From Isoetes taiwanensis (lineage: Eukaryota; Streptophyta; Lycopodiopsida; Isoetales; Isoetaceae), in contig JAJEKV010000046.1 of NCBI GenBank assembly GCA_021234155.1, forward strand, positions 4,008,665 to 4,072,664: 64,000 bases of DNA, in the 5' to 3' direction. The notes below the pieces were generated by a model. It had not been told where the DNA came from. It saw only the letters and a program-made list of their open reading frames with translations, and searched no databases. Both the position numbers and the translations under genes were made by a program. Shown piece by piece: positions 44,780 through 57,757 of this stretch (its first letter is position 1; every line of letters starts with the position of its first letter).

Positions 44780-46105
44780 TCAATGTTCCAAGTGGAAAAC
44801 ATATTCAGTTAGCCACTGAAGGTTGGTCGAATCTAGCTTCTGTTCAACTGCTTGTGAAGGAGATGCCACCTTGAGCATTTGTGATGCTGGATCAAGCACC
44901 CATCCCTGCAGAGAAGTGACTGCAATAGCAGCAGCAACAAAAGAAGGTATCAAACCCAGAAACAAAGTAGACAACTTAGCATAATAGAACTTAACAGGTA
45001 ATTGCTTCACTTTCTGTCAGCCCCAGAAAAGCTGCAGCATCTGCCACGCTGATAGTAGAATAAGCTGTTGAGAGAAGCCTAAGCATTCCTTTAGAGTACT
45101 CGTCTGCACAATAAAATAATTGGTTCAAGATATGGCTTCTTTTATTTAGCAAATTTTACACTGTTCTATTTCCTTGATTTAACTTTCCTTGTTCAAATGA
45201 AATAAGGTTATCGCATACTAGTTTCCAATGGTACATTTACTATTACTGTTTATCCAATCATGTACATAAAAGTGACCGCCTAGAAATGGAACTTCAAAGG
45301 AAAATCATAAATGCATGATGTGCCAGAATTAAAAGAAGAATACATTTGAGGATAGAAACAAAAGCAACCAACCATTTGATTGGTAACCAAGATGCATAAG
45401 AAACAACGAAAACTGCTTCATACTAAAAAAATATATGATGTTGAACTCGAAAACGAGCTTACTAATCATTGCAGCAACGACTTTCCCCACTTCTGAACTC
45501 CACTCAAAGCTTCTAGCAGCTGCATGAACACCACTATAATCACGAGTCCACATGCACTGCCCTATTTTCCACACAGAAGCTAATTCAGGCTGGCTCTGCT
45601 TTACTGAGATTGGAATACGTTTCCATAGAAACCTTGCACTATTGCTGCAAACACACAAAATTTAGGAGGACAAGAATTTAGATTGGGAATAAAAAAAGAA
45701 GAAAAAAGAAGTTAGATCGATAAACTTACAGATCAGAGAGGTAAATGTGACCTAGTATATGAATTGCGTAAGGCCACTCTTCAGGCTTCTCAATACCTAC
45801 GGATGCCAACTGCATTTATCATAGGTGTTAGATTGATGACTGTTTGACAGTGTTTAGATACAGGAACACGTTAAGGCTTTCAAACTCTTTTTCCTTCAAA
45901 TGAAATAAATGTGCCTATCATTTTAGTTGTTTTGCCTTCAATTCAGGTAATGCAACTATCTAAAACCCTAAACCCCATCCAAAACAGAAAAAAAGAAAAA
46001 CGAAAAAACCACCTGTAGTTCAAGCGCATCGCACAAAGGGGCAATCTCGGAGAAACGGCCGGCTTGAATGGCCTCCTGGACCGAGCTGAGGTCTGCGCTA
46101 GACAT
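44780..46105 (-). CDS. CSN8: COP9 signalosome complex subunit 8 (CSN8)
   Basis: CSN8 is a small PCI-domain subunit of the COP9 signalosome, the nuclear complex that removes NEDD8/RUB from cullin-RING ubiquitin ligases; in plants it is also known as COP9/FUS7. Five exons on the minus strand: 46105-46013, 45809-45730, 45644-45463, 45103-44996 and 44919-44780. All have GT-AG introns, phases agree, and the total is 603 bp (200 residues plus stop), the usual family length. Recognised segments are SSVQEAIQAGRFSEIAPLCD, EEWPYAIHILGHIYLSD, NSARFLWKRIPISVKQSQPE, GQCMWTRDYSGVHAAA, LLSTAYSTISVADAAAFLGL (winged-helix part of PCI) and DSTNLQWLTEYVFHLEH at the C-terminus. No stops or frameshifts. The exon 4 donor (GTTAAG) is weaker than the rest. 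The ATG at 46105 fits the family start; an upstream in-frame TTG is not needed. Confidence 0.93.
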
Positions 46106-46440
46106 TACGATCGCACGGAGGAAAACTAGGAGCGCGAATACACTAGGGATTGGCAAAAATTGCCATGGTCCAACAAATGACGCTCATTCGAGTAGAGTGA
46201 TTTCCTTTTAGATGGTACCATGGGGTGCTCTAGGAAATGGGGTGAAAAATACAGTTGTGGGTTGCCCGCAGGGCAAACCCTAGGCCTAGGGGAGTGAAAG
46301 TGGAATATGCTGCTTATGTACCGATTGGAGGGTCCAGATTTGAGCAGAAGGCTAAAAGGACATATGAGATTGCATATGGCCGACTTCCCATGAGAAAGCC
46401 ATGTTTGCCCGGGAGTAGAGGTAATAATGTTTCCGCAATC
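46106..46440. other. CSN8 promoter/5' flank with small hairpin
   Basis: Intergenic space between CSN8 and the HUH element, so the two are divergent. GGGTTGCCCGCAGGGCAAACCC near 46258 is a short palindrome resembling one at 58635-58655. No clear TATA box was identified. Confidence 0.3.
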
Positions 46441-46772
46441 AAGAAGAGTATTTTTGTAACATATGATTTTTGAAGGTTTATTGTGGTATTCGTATTGAAA
46501 TACGTATGAGGATGATGTTGGCACCTGGGTTATGTTTAGAAACCGACGTGGAATTGTTTTGGAGAAGGTTCAGGGTTTTTTTTTTCCAGAGTCGGATAGG
46601 GTCGCATGTGGGGGATCCCTAAGCTGTCGATCAGTGCAGCCGATGCTAAATCTGGCTACTTCAGGTGTCGCAGCGATTGCTTTAGGTGGCACCAAGGCTA
46701 TTTGTTGTTGCTGCAGATGGTGATTCCCAATTCGGCCTGTTTGCTGTCTGTGGGTTTTGTTTGGTATTTCAG

Positions 46773-48403
46773 GGTCAACAAAGCAAGAGGAGGCGAGCGA
46801 CCTTGACAATGTTCTCACAGTAATAGGTGAGCGACCTGCATATCCTTGTTTGTTTCATAAATTAATCCGCCATGAGAAGAAGCGACCCTTAAAGGACAGG
46901 GTTGTTGCTGCCCATGGGCCCATCCCTTGTTCGATGCCAATGGAATCAAGTTCTGTACAAACTGAGGCCTCTGCCATGCCCACTCCTGCCATGCCTGACC
47001 TTGCACAGAGCTGAGATGCAACAGATGCCTCTGTGACATTGGCCTTGTCTGGTCAAGACGTTTACCGTAGTTTCTTTGATGCCCTTTCTTCATTCTGCAA
47101 TAGGAGATGCCTTGCTGGCACAGTTGCCCTGGAGAGGGGGTCTTCTGCTGATCACCTCCATGTGCAGGTCGTGCTTAGAGCCCGCTACAAGACTCCTAAG
47201 GCCCTGAATGATGCTATAGGGAAAATAATTGGCCCTCCAAGCCAGCCGGCGTTATCTTAGTGTGCAAGGCTCTCAAGAATAACAGATTGCACTGCTTCGA
47301 GGGCATGCTGGGATACTGCATGAAAGACGTAGGCAAGGTGCATTACTCCTGCCACCTGCACAATATATCTGAAACGATGATTGAGAAGGGAAAAGATTTG
47401 TATGTAAGATGGGGTGTTGGGGACACAAAGGACCTATGTGTGTTGGATAACAGAAACCTTCTGAACAAGGCAGCGCACTTTGTTTTTTACCATGGTGGTC
47501 GTAGGTTGACTCCTAGTTTGACGTTGACAATTTGCAGGATGCTGAGAAGTGGGAAATATACTTTGAGCAGCAGTTGGATAATTACATCTAATACTGCCAA
47601 TGTGAACGAGCATAGAGTCCGTGCTACTTGGAGGGTTCTGTTGAATCCCGCTCATTGTATGCCATCTGATGTTAGAACTATTCTGTTTGATTTACCTGCA
47701 GGTTATGTGCCTATTGAACGGAATGGGCTTGGCCGCCGCCGATATTGGGATGATTCTGTGTCATCTGATAAGATGGATTGTAATTTTCAGGATATTCATG
47801 GTCCATCATTCAATCCTTGTGTTGAAATCCCTGATCGTGGTGTGGATTACATCCCCATCCACACTGGGGATCACACCATGGTGGTTGGCTAAGTTATTGT
47901 GTGTGTTGTTACATGTACAGCTTCAGTCTTGTCTATGTTTTGCTTTCTTTCAGCATGTGTTTGTGGTGGTGACAGTTTGTTGCAGGGTAGAGATGAAGAC
48001 CGATGGAAATCCTGCTGAGGAGACGGGCCATCCCGTCGTGAGCTTGGATCCCTCTTTGATAAGCTCTAGGATTGACGATTCTCATCCTGATCCTCAGGTT
48101 TATCCTCATGAGGGGGAGTAGTTGTTCACTGCAAAGGAATTTATAACGAGTATTATCCAGGTTGGGACGGAAGCCCATCGAATAGATACTTCCCTTAGGA
48201 TCCTGAGAAGGCAGTTGACTAGTTTTTATGTGGCCATCGATTCGGCGATCTCTAGTGTTGCATGGGAGCAGCTTGGTGCTCCATTATCTGAATTACATGC
48301 TTTGAGATCTCACATGAGCCTCGTTAGGGGCTTGTTGATGCAGGAAATCCGCCAGCTTGATGCTGTGATCAGGCGGGCTACATCTGGAGAGCCCATGAAT
48401 TAG
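46773..48403 (+). pseudogene. HUH single-strand endonuclease (Replitron-like transposase), inactivated
   Basis: After an acceptor (TTGGTATTTCAG|G) the frame reads DVYRSFFDALSSFCNRRCLA, GTVALERGSSADHLHVQVVL and, after a one-base frameshift near 47230, GMLGYCMKDVGKVHYSCH then LHNISETMIEKGKDLYVRWG up to 47892. HLH at 47153-47161 is the HUH metal-binding motif. Y in GYCMKD (47314-47316), about 50 residues on, is the predicted nicking tyrosine, with Lys two residues later. This layout matches eukaryotic HUH proteins of the Replitron type, which have no Helitron helicase. Defects: TGA at 47012-47014, the 47230 frameshift, and TAG at 48119-48121 in a separate C-terminal exon (47981-48403, helical, ending IRQLDAVIRRATSGEPMN). 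Copying by nicking single-stranded DNA is known for HUH enzymes; activity here is unlikely. Confidence 0.72.
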
Positions 48404-48598
48404 GCCTTCTTGTTCTTGATCTTGTTTGCATTGTCCTTGTTTGTGCAGTTTCATGTGCATGGCGCCCATGCCACATGTACATTTTCTAAGCTTATGAATA
48501 TGTGATGTTCTGTTCTTTGATGCTGTGTGTTGTACATGCTTTGTTCATTGCAGTTCGTTACTAACATTTGCAGACTTTCAGAGGGCTTTGGCCCTTGG

Positions 48599-48637
48599 GC
48601 ATAAGGGAGACCCCCTCTGCTGGGATCTCCCTTATGC
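48599..48637. repeat. 12-bp perfect hairpin downstream of HUH gene
   Basis: GCATAAGGGAGA and TCTCCCTTATGC flank a 15-bp loop. Candidate terminal or transposition-related structure of the HUH element. Confidence 0.65.
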
Positions 48638-48722
48638 TCCGATGAGCATTGGCATTGCGTAGGGTTCAATTTCCCAAGCTCACTAACATATTGTCTTTGT
48701 TGGCTTGCAGCCATACGAAATT

Positions 48723-48807
48723 ATGCATAGGATCATCAAATGCATGCCATTGATAGCTAGAGCTTGGAATGGCAGCCAATGGCATGTGTTGGATGCCTCC
48801 TATGCAT
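48723..48807. repeat. Nested hairpin downstream of HUH gene
   Basis: Outer arms ATGCATAGGA / TCCTATGCAT; inner arms ATGCCATTG / CAATGGCAT. Confidence 0.55.
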
Positions 48808-48900
48808 GATCTGAACGTGTCGTCCAGGTAGGCAATGAGTTTTGTATTCATTTGGGGTTCGATTCTTCAGGCTTATGTGATTGTGTAATGTTCTTCGTGT

Positions 48901-51130
48901 TGTTGGGTCATGGAGTAATGAAAGTATGTAAAAGGCTTGATTATATGCTGCGAAGATCCTATTTCTTTGAGTACTGAGTTAAACCTGTTTGTTGCAGACA
49001 ATAAAAGCCAATGTCATGGGTATGTTGAGCATGCTTGATCTTGCGAAGCGTGTCAAAGCAAGGTGAGTGTCTTGTATGCCTGAGACGTTATGAGTATGTT
49101 GAATATGCTTTGTCTTGCAAAGCATGTTAAAGCGAAGTGGGTGTCTATTAGATGAACGAGGCGACTGTCTGTTATATGTGTGAAGTGTTTTCCATAACCT
49201 CTCTAGCCTTTTTTTGGCGATCTGCATCCCATATTGAAAGCCATCGAAATCTATGTTTTCTTAATTATTTGGGCTCTACAAAATGCTGTGGAGTTTGCTC
49301 TTGGCATTTTGGGTTCATGAACAAATCAATTACGTGTGTTAGCAAGAATCTTTGCTAGTCTATTTTTTGCTAATCTGTTATCTTTTACTGACCAGCATTA
49401 TGGCCTTTATAATAATACAATCATTATATTGCCTGTTTTGTATGTATTACCATCCTTTTTAAAGCACTGAACTTAGAGGCATTCTTTTCGTTTTGCGTTT
49501 ATTTGTTAATTATATAAGGATTGCATTTTCTTGGTTGGATATGTTGCAAACCTGGATGTAAATTTCGGAACTTGGTCTCCTTTGTACTTAATAATCATAT
49601 CCCTTAGTCAATAATGTGTAAAACTATGATGTTTCCAAATGCCTATTCATGTCTGAACTTCAAATGCTTTTATTAACATGGCACTTTTGATAATTATCTG
49701 CATTGTGTTAAGAACAAGAATTCTTTACCTCCAGAGGTGTATAGCGACCCTCTTGGACATCCACAGAAAGAAGAGTACTGGGGAAATGTAAACCTAATTG
49801 GTAGGGAGCAAGGCATATGCATCATGTATACTTTATTTAGGGCATTGAGCTCATGGTGGTTTTTAGGAGTTCGTAGTTGCTATGGCGAAGGAAAACAAGT
49901 TGCCGATTATCATCGTCAGCATGGAACTGGTAACATGCGAAGAGACTATATTTTCTCTGAAATCAACTAATGCTGATAAGTTATTCTAAACAGAGATTCG
50001 TATTGCGTGAATATTCAACACATATGGTTGAACATTGACGATGGGCATGTTGTTAGCAATTTTAGTGCCCAAGCTCTGAGGTACATATGCATATGAATAA
50101 AGCCATTGTCAGTTGGGAGCTTACTATCTTCTACTTTTGCAGAGGTGAGACATGGACAGTACAAGCTCCAGGAATGCAAACACACATTTTTTGTTACATC
50201 TTTGACATGCTATATGTTGGCAACAATGTTGCATTAATACCCGTATTTTACATATAAAATACGTTTTTTTCGATACAAACATACTTTACATTTGCTTGAG
50301 GCATGCAAGCATCTGGAGGCAACGTGTATCCAATTCCAAAGATCATTAAAAAAAATGAAAAAAAAAATTATCGTTAAAAAAAAAAAAAGCTTTTGTTAAA
50401 TACGTTTGTATCCTCACAAACTTGTACAAAACGTTTTTTATATGTTTTTTATATGTACATATGTAACGTATGGGACAACACTGGTTGGCAGTACTAACAA
50501 ACCTAGTGTAACAATTATCTTAAACACATGTTTAGTTATCTTACATATTTTCTTCATATCAGTAGTTGGTTTAACATGTTTGTAAGCTACTGACATATCC
50601 TTTACTATAAACTCCTTTTGTGGTGCATCGCCATGTCTATTTTTAAAAATCAAAACAATAAGAATTATGTGAATATACTCGATTAAATTTATTCGTTTAA
50701 TGGCTAGGCTTTTCATTCATCTCAGCAATTTTTCTACAATAGTATAGAGTGGGTAGCTGCACATCACAAGCTACCCCAAAAAATGAAAAACATAGGGAAA
50801 TAGCTATAACACCTGGTCCCCAAATAAAAGTGTTTGCTACAGATGTTGGCTAGTGTACCTGCCGAGAGCTTATCGTCGGGATTAAAAAACCCCGCCCTTG
50901 CCCTAGCGATAAAATCTCGGCAAGGGACTTGGACAACGGAAGGCTGCTAAACGTTCCCACAAAAACCAACGCTTCCCAAAGAATACCGAAGTCACGTATC
51001 ACCCCTGGACCTGCATATCACCAACAAAAAAACCAATAGAGAAAAAACTTCGAAAAAGCGAGGGGTTGGTCACGCATGCCACACGACAAAAAATAACATT
51101 TACAATAATATACACATTAAGGGAGGGTGG
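48901..51130. other. Non-coding; tandem duplication and one inverted repeat
   Basis: 49020-49072 and 49094-49146 are diverged copies of a 53-bp unit (GTATGTTGARYATGCTT..). 50860-50875 (TGCCGAGAGCTTATCG) and 50907-50922 (CGATAAAATCTCGGCA) form an imperfect hairpin. Otherwise AT-rich with no gene. Confidence 0.4.
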
Positions 51131-51158
51131 ATAAGATAAGATAAGATAAGATAAGATG
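51131..51158. repeat. (ATAAG)n microsatellite
   Basis: About four to five ATAAG units. Confidence 0.8.
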
Positions 51159-51479
51159 AATTTTTACATCCACTGGAACCCAACGGGTTATGGGACGGCA
51201 CATGCAAGGGCAACAACCCATCTAAAACCTGGGGACTAGGCCCCGTCACCAAACACAAGAACCAAATATTAAAAGACTACCAAGAAGAAGATAATGCTAA
51301 TGCTGGAGGTAATTTTGTGCTTCTAAAATTATCTAGACATAGCTTGTCCAAGGATTGGAAGGCCATTGATCTAGAATAATTGCTGCGCCTCCCCTGTACT
51401 ACTGAGAGAGGAGAAAACGCGAATGAGAAGTCGATGAAGAACCTGCAAGAAATAGAGATCCCCAAACGAACCAGAGCCC

Positions 51480-51570
51480 CAGAAAATACATGGAATGCAT
51501 GCATGCATGGGAGAGATGCATGCTCGCCCATTCGAGAATACTGATCCGATGGCTCGGATCGATGGCATTA
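51480..51570. repeat. Copy of the GRAC/HARP repeat family (minus orientation)
   Basis: The minus strand reads CATCGATCCGAGCCATCGGA..TATTCTCGAATGGGCGAGCATGCATC, related to 58982-59033 and 59319-59370, and would encode IGSVFSNGRACIS. Confidence 0.45.
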
Positions 51571-53870
51571 ATCTTATTCGGTTAAACATGGCAGGTTGAA
51601 GGTTTAAAAGGTTTAATGGAAGAAGATGCCACTGGTCCAATAAATTTTGGCAATCCAGGTTAGTATCTCAATGCTTAAATGTCATGCTCTTCAACTGTGT
51701 TCCTATCCTAACCTAAAGAAGTGTCTATTTTATTAAGAGAATTCACAATGTTGGAACTAGTAGAGTGCGTAAGTCAGGTAAGCTGCATTCATGCACTTGT
51801 GAAGCATGCTTGTGTTTGTCCTTTCTAGTTGTCATTTATGAAGCTACTTTGTAGGTTCTTGTTCATGTCATGACGATATATTGGTTGTTATATCACCACA
51901 AAGTTAACACAATAGCTGAATGTCTTTTTCTTGGTTCCATTTACAGCTGGTTAAACCTTCTCCAAGTTGGAATATTGTCACCACTTGACAACGTTTGGTT
52001 CAATAGGCCTCGCTGCCGCAAGGCCTTCCACTTCCGATAGAAGATTTTTGAACAAGGCTTGGACTTCCTAAGAAAACCCTTGGTGCATGAGTAAATTTCT
52101 TTAAACGAAGGACACGTTGCATATTCTTTTATTGATCGTAACCCATTTTATGGTACTTCCTTTTTGTGGCCAGCAATATAAACGAATATATTGTTGATAA
52201 TGGTATACAAGTTTTGGTTATGATATGCAATTTCTTATAAAAATTGTACTTTATTTACCTCTACTTAGATAAAAATTCTACTATTAAATCACATGTTTTT
52301 TTAGGCTTCTAATAGTTGTTCTCTATAACTCATAGGCCATTTGTTATGCAGTCAATTCATGTCCCTAGGCATCTGTTTTTTTCTTCCAATATGTTATTTC
52401 ATACTCAAAATAGTCATATCTTTTACTTTACCTACCTCTTTCGATTACTTCAACAATTCATGACTACTAAATCGCCTAACATTTCTAACATTCTAGACCT
52501 ATCAACTCTTACATTGTTCTATTCCTCAACACATACAAATCTTTATTTCCTCTATGCCCCTCCATGAGGGCAGCCCTTTGTGCAATAGCACTTTTTCGTC
52601 CAGAGTTTAGCAATTTAATCTGCAAGGCATAGGAATATCGACCTACAGGGTATACATTAGATCAAATGAACAGGGCATTTCATGCTTCAATTGCATAATT
52701 AGACCAAATGAACATGAATTTTCATGCTTTAGTTGTAGAATACTGCTAGAACTAGTTGCAACAATATTAAAGTAGCATTCACAAAGGTTAAACAAGGTGT
52801 TGCACATGAGGGTTGCCCTCCATGGCTGGAGGGTGAAGTGGCTTAAATCATAGTTCAAAGTTTTTGACAATCAATTCAAAACCATAACCCTGAACATTTG
52901 GAACAAAATCTATTTATGTTTGCTGAATATTCGATCACGTCACAGTAAAATTCCATTTGGAAGCCTTCTCTAGCTATATCTGTTCTGTCTATACATAAAG
53001 AACTCGGGGACTCATTTTCTGGCTATACAGATAGAAATCGTAAATGCTTATCTTACAAGTAATAACAAAGAACCTCAACTCAAAACAAGTTGCTTTTTAG
53101 CGTCTGTTTCTATTCCATGGTATATTTTCTGTAGCTTGCAAAAAAAATTCAGTTGAAAGCATCAGTAATAATGTCATAAATATGCTTTGCATGCTAGGCT
53201 TTTGGGATCTCGTCAAGTATGTGAAGGCAACTTATGCTAAATATTAAATATGAAAGACAACCTTGATCAATGCAGCTAAGAAACGAGTCATTTCTTAACT
53301 GTTCCGTGGTAAAAATTTTGTGGTCTTGCAGAAAGGCTCGGCGCGTGCAGAAAGACTTGGTGGATTAATTGAAAAGATAGTGCCCCATCTCCAGTCACTA
53401 TTAAGGAGAAAAATCCAATAAAAATTCCTTCATGTGAGTTTTTATACACTTAATAGATTACATGGGGATCCAACTAGGAAGGAGTTGTGAATCTTTATCT
53501 AGATCTGCTCATCTTGTGAAGTATATATTCATATGTTTGATGAAGCCTTATGTTTGGAACTACATTTTTCACTTATGTGGATACTAAGGATATAGTTTTT
53601 TATTGTTCCCATGCCCGTTTTTCTGGATTTTCAAATGGCTTAGTCATTAATCCAGATCAATAAATGGTACTCTATAGACATTTGCAATCTGATTGTTCAT
53701 GTTCGAGGGTTTGGGTGTATTATCGTTTTGGGTGTATTAAAATTATTTTGGGCCATTGGATGCTGGCATATGCCACAGCATATGCCATGGGGCGAATTTG
53801 GAGCCCTCAAACACAAGTCAAGATGGGGTCAACGATGGGGCCCACCTATCTTGCTTGACTTACCCCTAAC
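51571..53870. other. No gene seen
   Basis: AT-rich throughout. GGCATATGCCACAGCATATGCC near 53764 is a palindrome whose half-site recurs in the 58556 foldback. Short frames are not convincing. Confidence 0.3.
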
Positions 53871-53934
53871 ATTTGATTAAACCATTGAAAAAATATCATG
53901 TTTCACAATTAGCAGCCAAACAAGAATATTAAAC

Positions 53935-54045
53935 ATTGAAAATAGAGAATGATGAGCCTGGGGAGTCGAACCCCAGTAGAAGATCCCACGCTCATCCAGG
54001 CATACTAGGAATCCCACAAGAGGGATGCCTAGTATGCTTAGGGGC
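53935..54045 (-). mobile_element. SINE-like element with B-box and adjacent inverted repeat
   Basis: On the minus strand CTGGGGTTCGACTCCCCAG is a perfect B-box (GGTTCGACTCC) in a hairpin, preceded by GGATGAGCGTGGGATC, an A-box-like stretch. Immediately upstream, GCATACTAGGAATCCC and GGGATGCCTAGTATGC (53999-54038) form a 16-bp imperfect inverted repeat. Confidence 0.5.
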
Positions 54046-57000
54046 CGAAGCCCTGCCAGGTTTGAAGAACACCTGCTCAAGAAGCCACCCAAATCCTGCA
54101 AAAAAAACTTTGAATCAGTTGGGCGTCTCCCTAAGAGCTCCATGGAGACCCAAGAAGCAAGGCTTCTGAAACAAGCTGTGAAGCTTCTGAAGCAAAACGA
54201 TGGGAAAACCTCAAGACTTGTTCAAAAATGTGACCAGCAAGACCTGCAGGAAGAGCTCATATCCAGATCTGTCAAACCAGATAGGATTATGTGCTTGCCC
54301 CAGCGAAACCCCAAACCTAGTACCTGCACAATAAAGAACAACCAACCAAAAAAAAACCCACACGCACAACCTGTGTTGTTAAGAAAAAAGCGAGAGGGAT
54401 GGCTATGGGCGCCTTGTGTTAAGAGTAGCGAGCACGGGGGACGCCATAAACAGTGATCAGATGCCACACAAGTTTTCCACCAATTCATTTTCCCCCTGAA
54501 GACAAGGTGCAGAAGCTCACTGCCATCGCCCTTCCACCACCAAGCCGAAATCGGCTTTCAAATGAGGATAAGAACATGCCCTCTTTCTTTCAAACCACCA
54601 TCAGAAATGAAACAAAAAGGACTAAAAGCAAGCAACAATTCCTACAGAGTTGTGTTAGGCTGTGTTCGGTTCCATCAGGCTGGAAACCCCAACATGCAAC
54701 TGTGGCCTTCGTGGACGATCTCTCCCTTTGGAGACTCACACACCCCTGGCGCTGGAGCGTGCCTTCCAGCAGAAGCCTAGGCGCCGTCACAAAAAACTCA
54801 AGAATAGGCTGAAACTGAAGCAAATCGACACCTATCTAGCCAGGAATAGCAGCATGCGCCATCTGCGGCCCGCCCAAGTGAAGCGCAGCCCTCCCGACCA
54901 CACAAACGCACGAATCCAAAACCCTAGATTACCCTGTTTGGAATCTTGGTTGCCACCGTCATCATTATACGGTTTGACATACGAATACAGCCATAAAACC
55001 TTTAGAAACCTTAAGTTATAAATATACCCATTCCAATCTCGGACACATTATCATCTTATTCAGGGGATTTGTGCCTTCATTTCTCTCTCTACAGATGTTC
55101 TGCAGGGTCAAAGATTACGGTGGACTGTGTTATGCCATAGTCCCTTTTTTTTTGTCTATTTTGGTTGCTACAAATACGATGTTCTTGAATAACCAGTTAA
55201 AATCATGTATTTCTCGGTAATTTCAGTGACATAGACCCAATGATTTGGAAGCATAATCACAATTATTCCATATCAAAAATCCTGCCATTTTAAGATTCAA
55301 TAAAGATAAGATCCTCAGGAGTACTGCTCAACAATAAAACAAATACAGTCATACAGAAAGAAAAAAAGGCAAGAGCCTATCGTGAAATTTATATGGCTCA
55401 AGGTATTTGTTAGGCATGGATAGACTTAGGGTTAGGGATTTATGTGTCTTAGAAATTTCTTAACTTGATATGCCTACGTTCCTAAAATGTCAATGTAAAT
55501 CCTTTTTCTTTAAAGTACTTTCCTGTGTCTTAATAGAAGGGGAATAACATGGTTAATTTGAGCTGTCCTAAACCATTTTATACGCTTCACTTCCCAGAAT
55601 ATGAAGCCATGTTACCTTTGGTCTCTTCAAATTGTAGAATGTTTTTCTTACACTGCACTCGGGTAGGTTCCCGCTGTAAAAATGAAATTCCCACTTGAGC
55701 CTCACAATCTAAAGCATAAACAACCTTCTAACTATAATGTGATCATTATTACTGCAGATGAACCAAATAAAAAGAAAGGGCATGAGATGGCAGAGGAGAT
55801 AATCAGAAGAACTAAATTTTTTGTCCATAAAAGCATTTTCTCCAAGATGGAACCTTCACATGTAAAATCTAGCACATATATTGCAAGTGTCACTAATGCC
55901 TTGCTTGTGATCTAACCATTAAGATTCTTTTCTTAGAATACGACATACCATGAACTCCTCAAACATGTCTTATAATGACTTCCCATATAGCTGCCTAACA
56001 GTTAGACAAGTCCATCTTACATAGTAATCATGCCATATACAGTATTCCATGTTTGGCATTAGCCTGTCACGTATAACACCATGGCAACTCTTTGCTGATC
56101 TCTTGTGCATAAATTTATCAACAACAAAGAAAGACCTCCCCTTCATCAGTAAGAATCTCATTTAAAAGTCTCTCATAAAAGGCTTGAAAAGAGCAAACAC
56201 AAGTACAAGTTTACCAGACCATAGACAAAAAAACTCTAGACTTGAGACTATTACACCATATACTTCCTTCTCTCCCTTGCTCTTGCAGATAAGGTTAAGC
56301 CAGCTCCCAATCCTCTCTTATAACAGCCTACATGCAAAATAAATTAGACTGTAGTTCCATACAACTGTAATTCTTCGTGCAGAAGGAAAAAAACTAGCAT
56401 CACTTTGCTAAAGGCTGTAGCTTAGAAATGATAGAAGATGGTGAACTTGCACATGCCAACATCCTATTCTGCATCAAGAATCACATGACCTTTTCCTGGA
56501 TTATGGAATCGAGCCTGTTTGTGGTGCAGCTCTCTTGCATCACAGGGAATAGATAATTTTACCTATTTAAGTCATAAGGAAATCTTAAAAAGGAAATCAA
56601 AGACAGATCTATTGCTGCACATGAGAAAAAAATGCAGTGGGTTTACTAAGTAAAATCTACACACAGTCCCATAAGCATAGAAGATCATATTGTAATCATG
56701 CAAAAGAAATGCAGATGAGTTCTCTTGCTCAACACCACCAGCACCATGGCAAGGCTTTCAAACTCAAACCCAATGACGAGAAATGGGAAATGATATGATT
56801 TATTGACATTAAGGCAGTGCTCAGCCTCAGATTTTGACTCTAACAATGCCAAGAATATATATCGATGTGCAATTGATCGTTTGGAAGATCCCTTGTGGAA
56901 ATAATACTTTGCAAAAACAAGATGCAAAACAACTACCAAGTCTAATGAATTATGCATGGGAGTTGGTAACAATTTCTATCACTTCTCGAAACGAAATGAG

Positions 57001-57750
57001 GACCAATTACCCTTCAAGTCGCTCACCTTGTGTCATGCTCTAGTAGCATATATCTTGTATAATTTGTGCCTCTTCCAGTAGCCTCTCCAATAGATCCTCT
57101 TGCATATAAGATGATGTCTGCATGTGAGAATTATGCACATGTTTTCCAAGCTGTTCAATGGATATGTTGCAGACCTACTTGTGAATTAGTGATGACACAA
57201 GAATGCAAAGGTGTGTACTGCAGAATCCAGAAGGTATCAGCAAGGCTGTATCATTGTGAGATAAAGTGTTAATAAGTTCCAACTAATTTTTTCATTTTTC
57301 AGTAATGGATAAATACTCTAATCAGAGACACAAAAAAGCGTACAGGCCCCGTAATCTAAGAATTTTCAAAATGTACCCAAACAATCCACTAGCATTTGTT
57401 TGCATGCCAGCATGGCATGGAAAGCCTGATTCATTCAGCTCCTTTATTACATTCTAATGCTGCTTCTTTTTCAACATTAAACACAATTCATTCGTCCAAT
57501 TGAACGACCATTCGTATAAATAAGATCGACATAAATATGCAATACAAAAATGTATAAGTTCCCAAGGCAAAATTCAAAATTAACAAGCTTATTTAGTCTC
57601 CAACAACATCCTTTCAGCAGCAAGGTTTCCAATTACACGGATGAAGTGAATACTGTCAGCTTTCACTATGATATATCAACAAAAGGATATCTAGACTTTA
57701 TCGGGATGCTCGTTAAATGAGGGCCCATCCCCATGGCTTCCTATCATGAT
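54046..57750. other. Unassigned; no supported gene
   Basis: 54050-54980 has several overlapping plus-strand frames of moderate GC content that look like decayed coding or captured sequence but match nothing known. 55000-57750 is AT-rich with no recognised gene, repeat or RNA. Confidence 0.3.
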
Positions 57751-57757
57751 TGCGTTG

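Larger units (their letters stand above)
46440..48900 (+). mobile_element. Replitron-like HUH element
   Basis: The extent is set by homology with the deleted copy at 37280-38075, whose two ends match 46450-46590 and 48825-48890. Inside lies the HUH endonuclease gene. Beyond the coding part are two hairpins: 48599-48637 (GCATAAGGGAGA/TCTCCCTTATGC) and a nested one at 48723-48807 (ATGCATAGGA...TCCTATGCAT). True ends and target duplications were not determined. Confidence 0.5.

Noticed and set aside
46440-48900. Helitron
   Set aside because: No helicase motifs downstream and a GYCxKD-type single-tyrosine site; the layout fits Replitron-like HUH proteins better.
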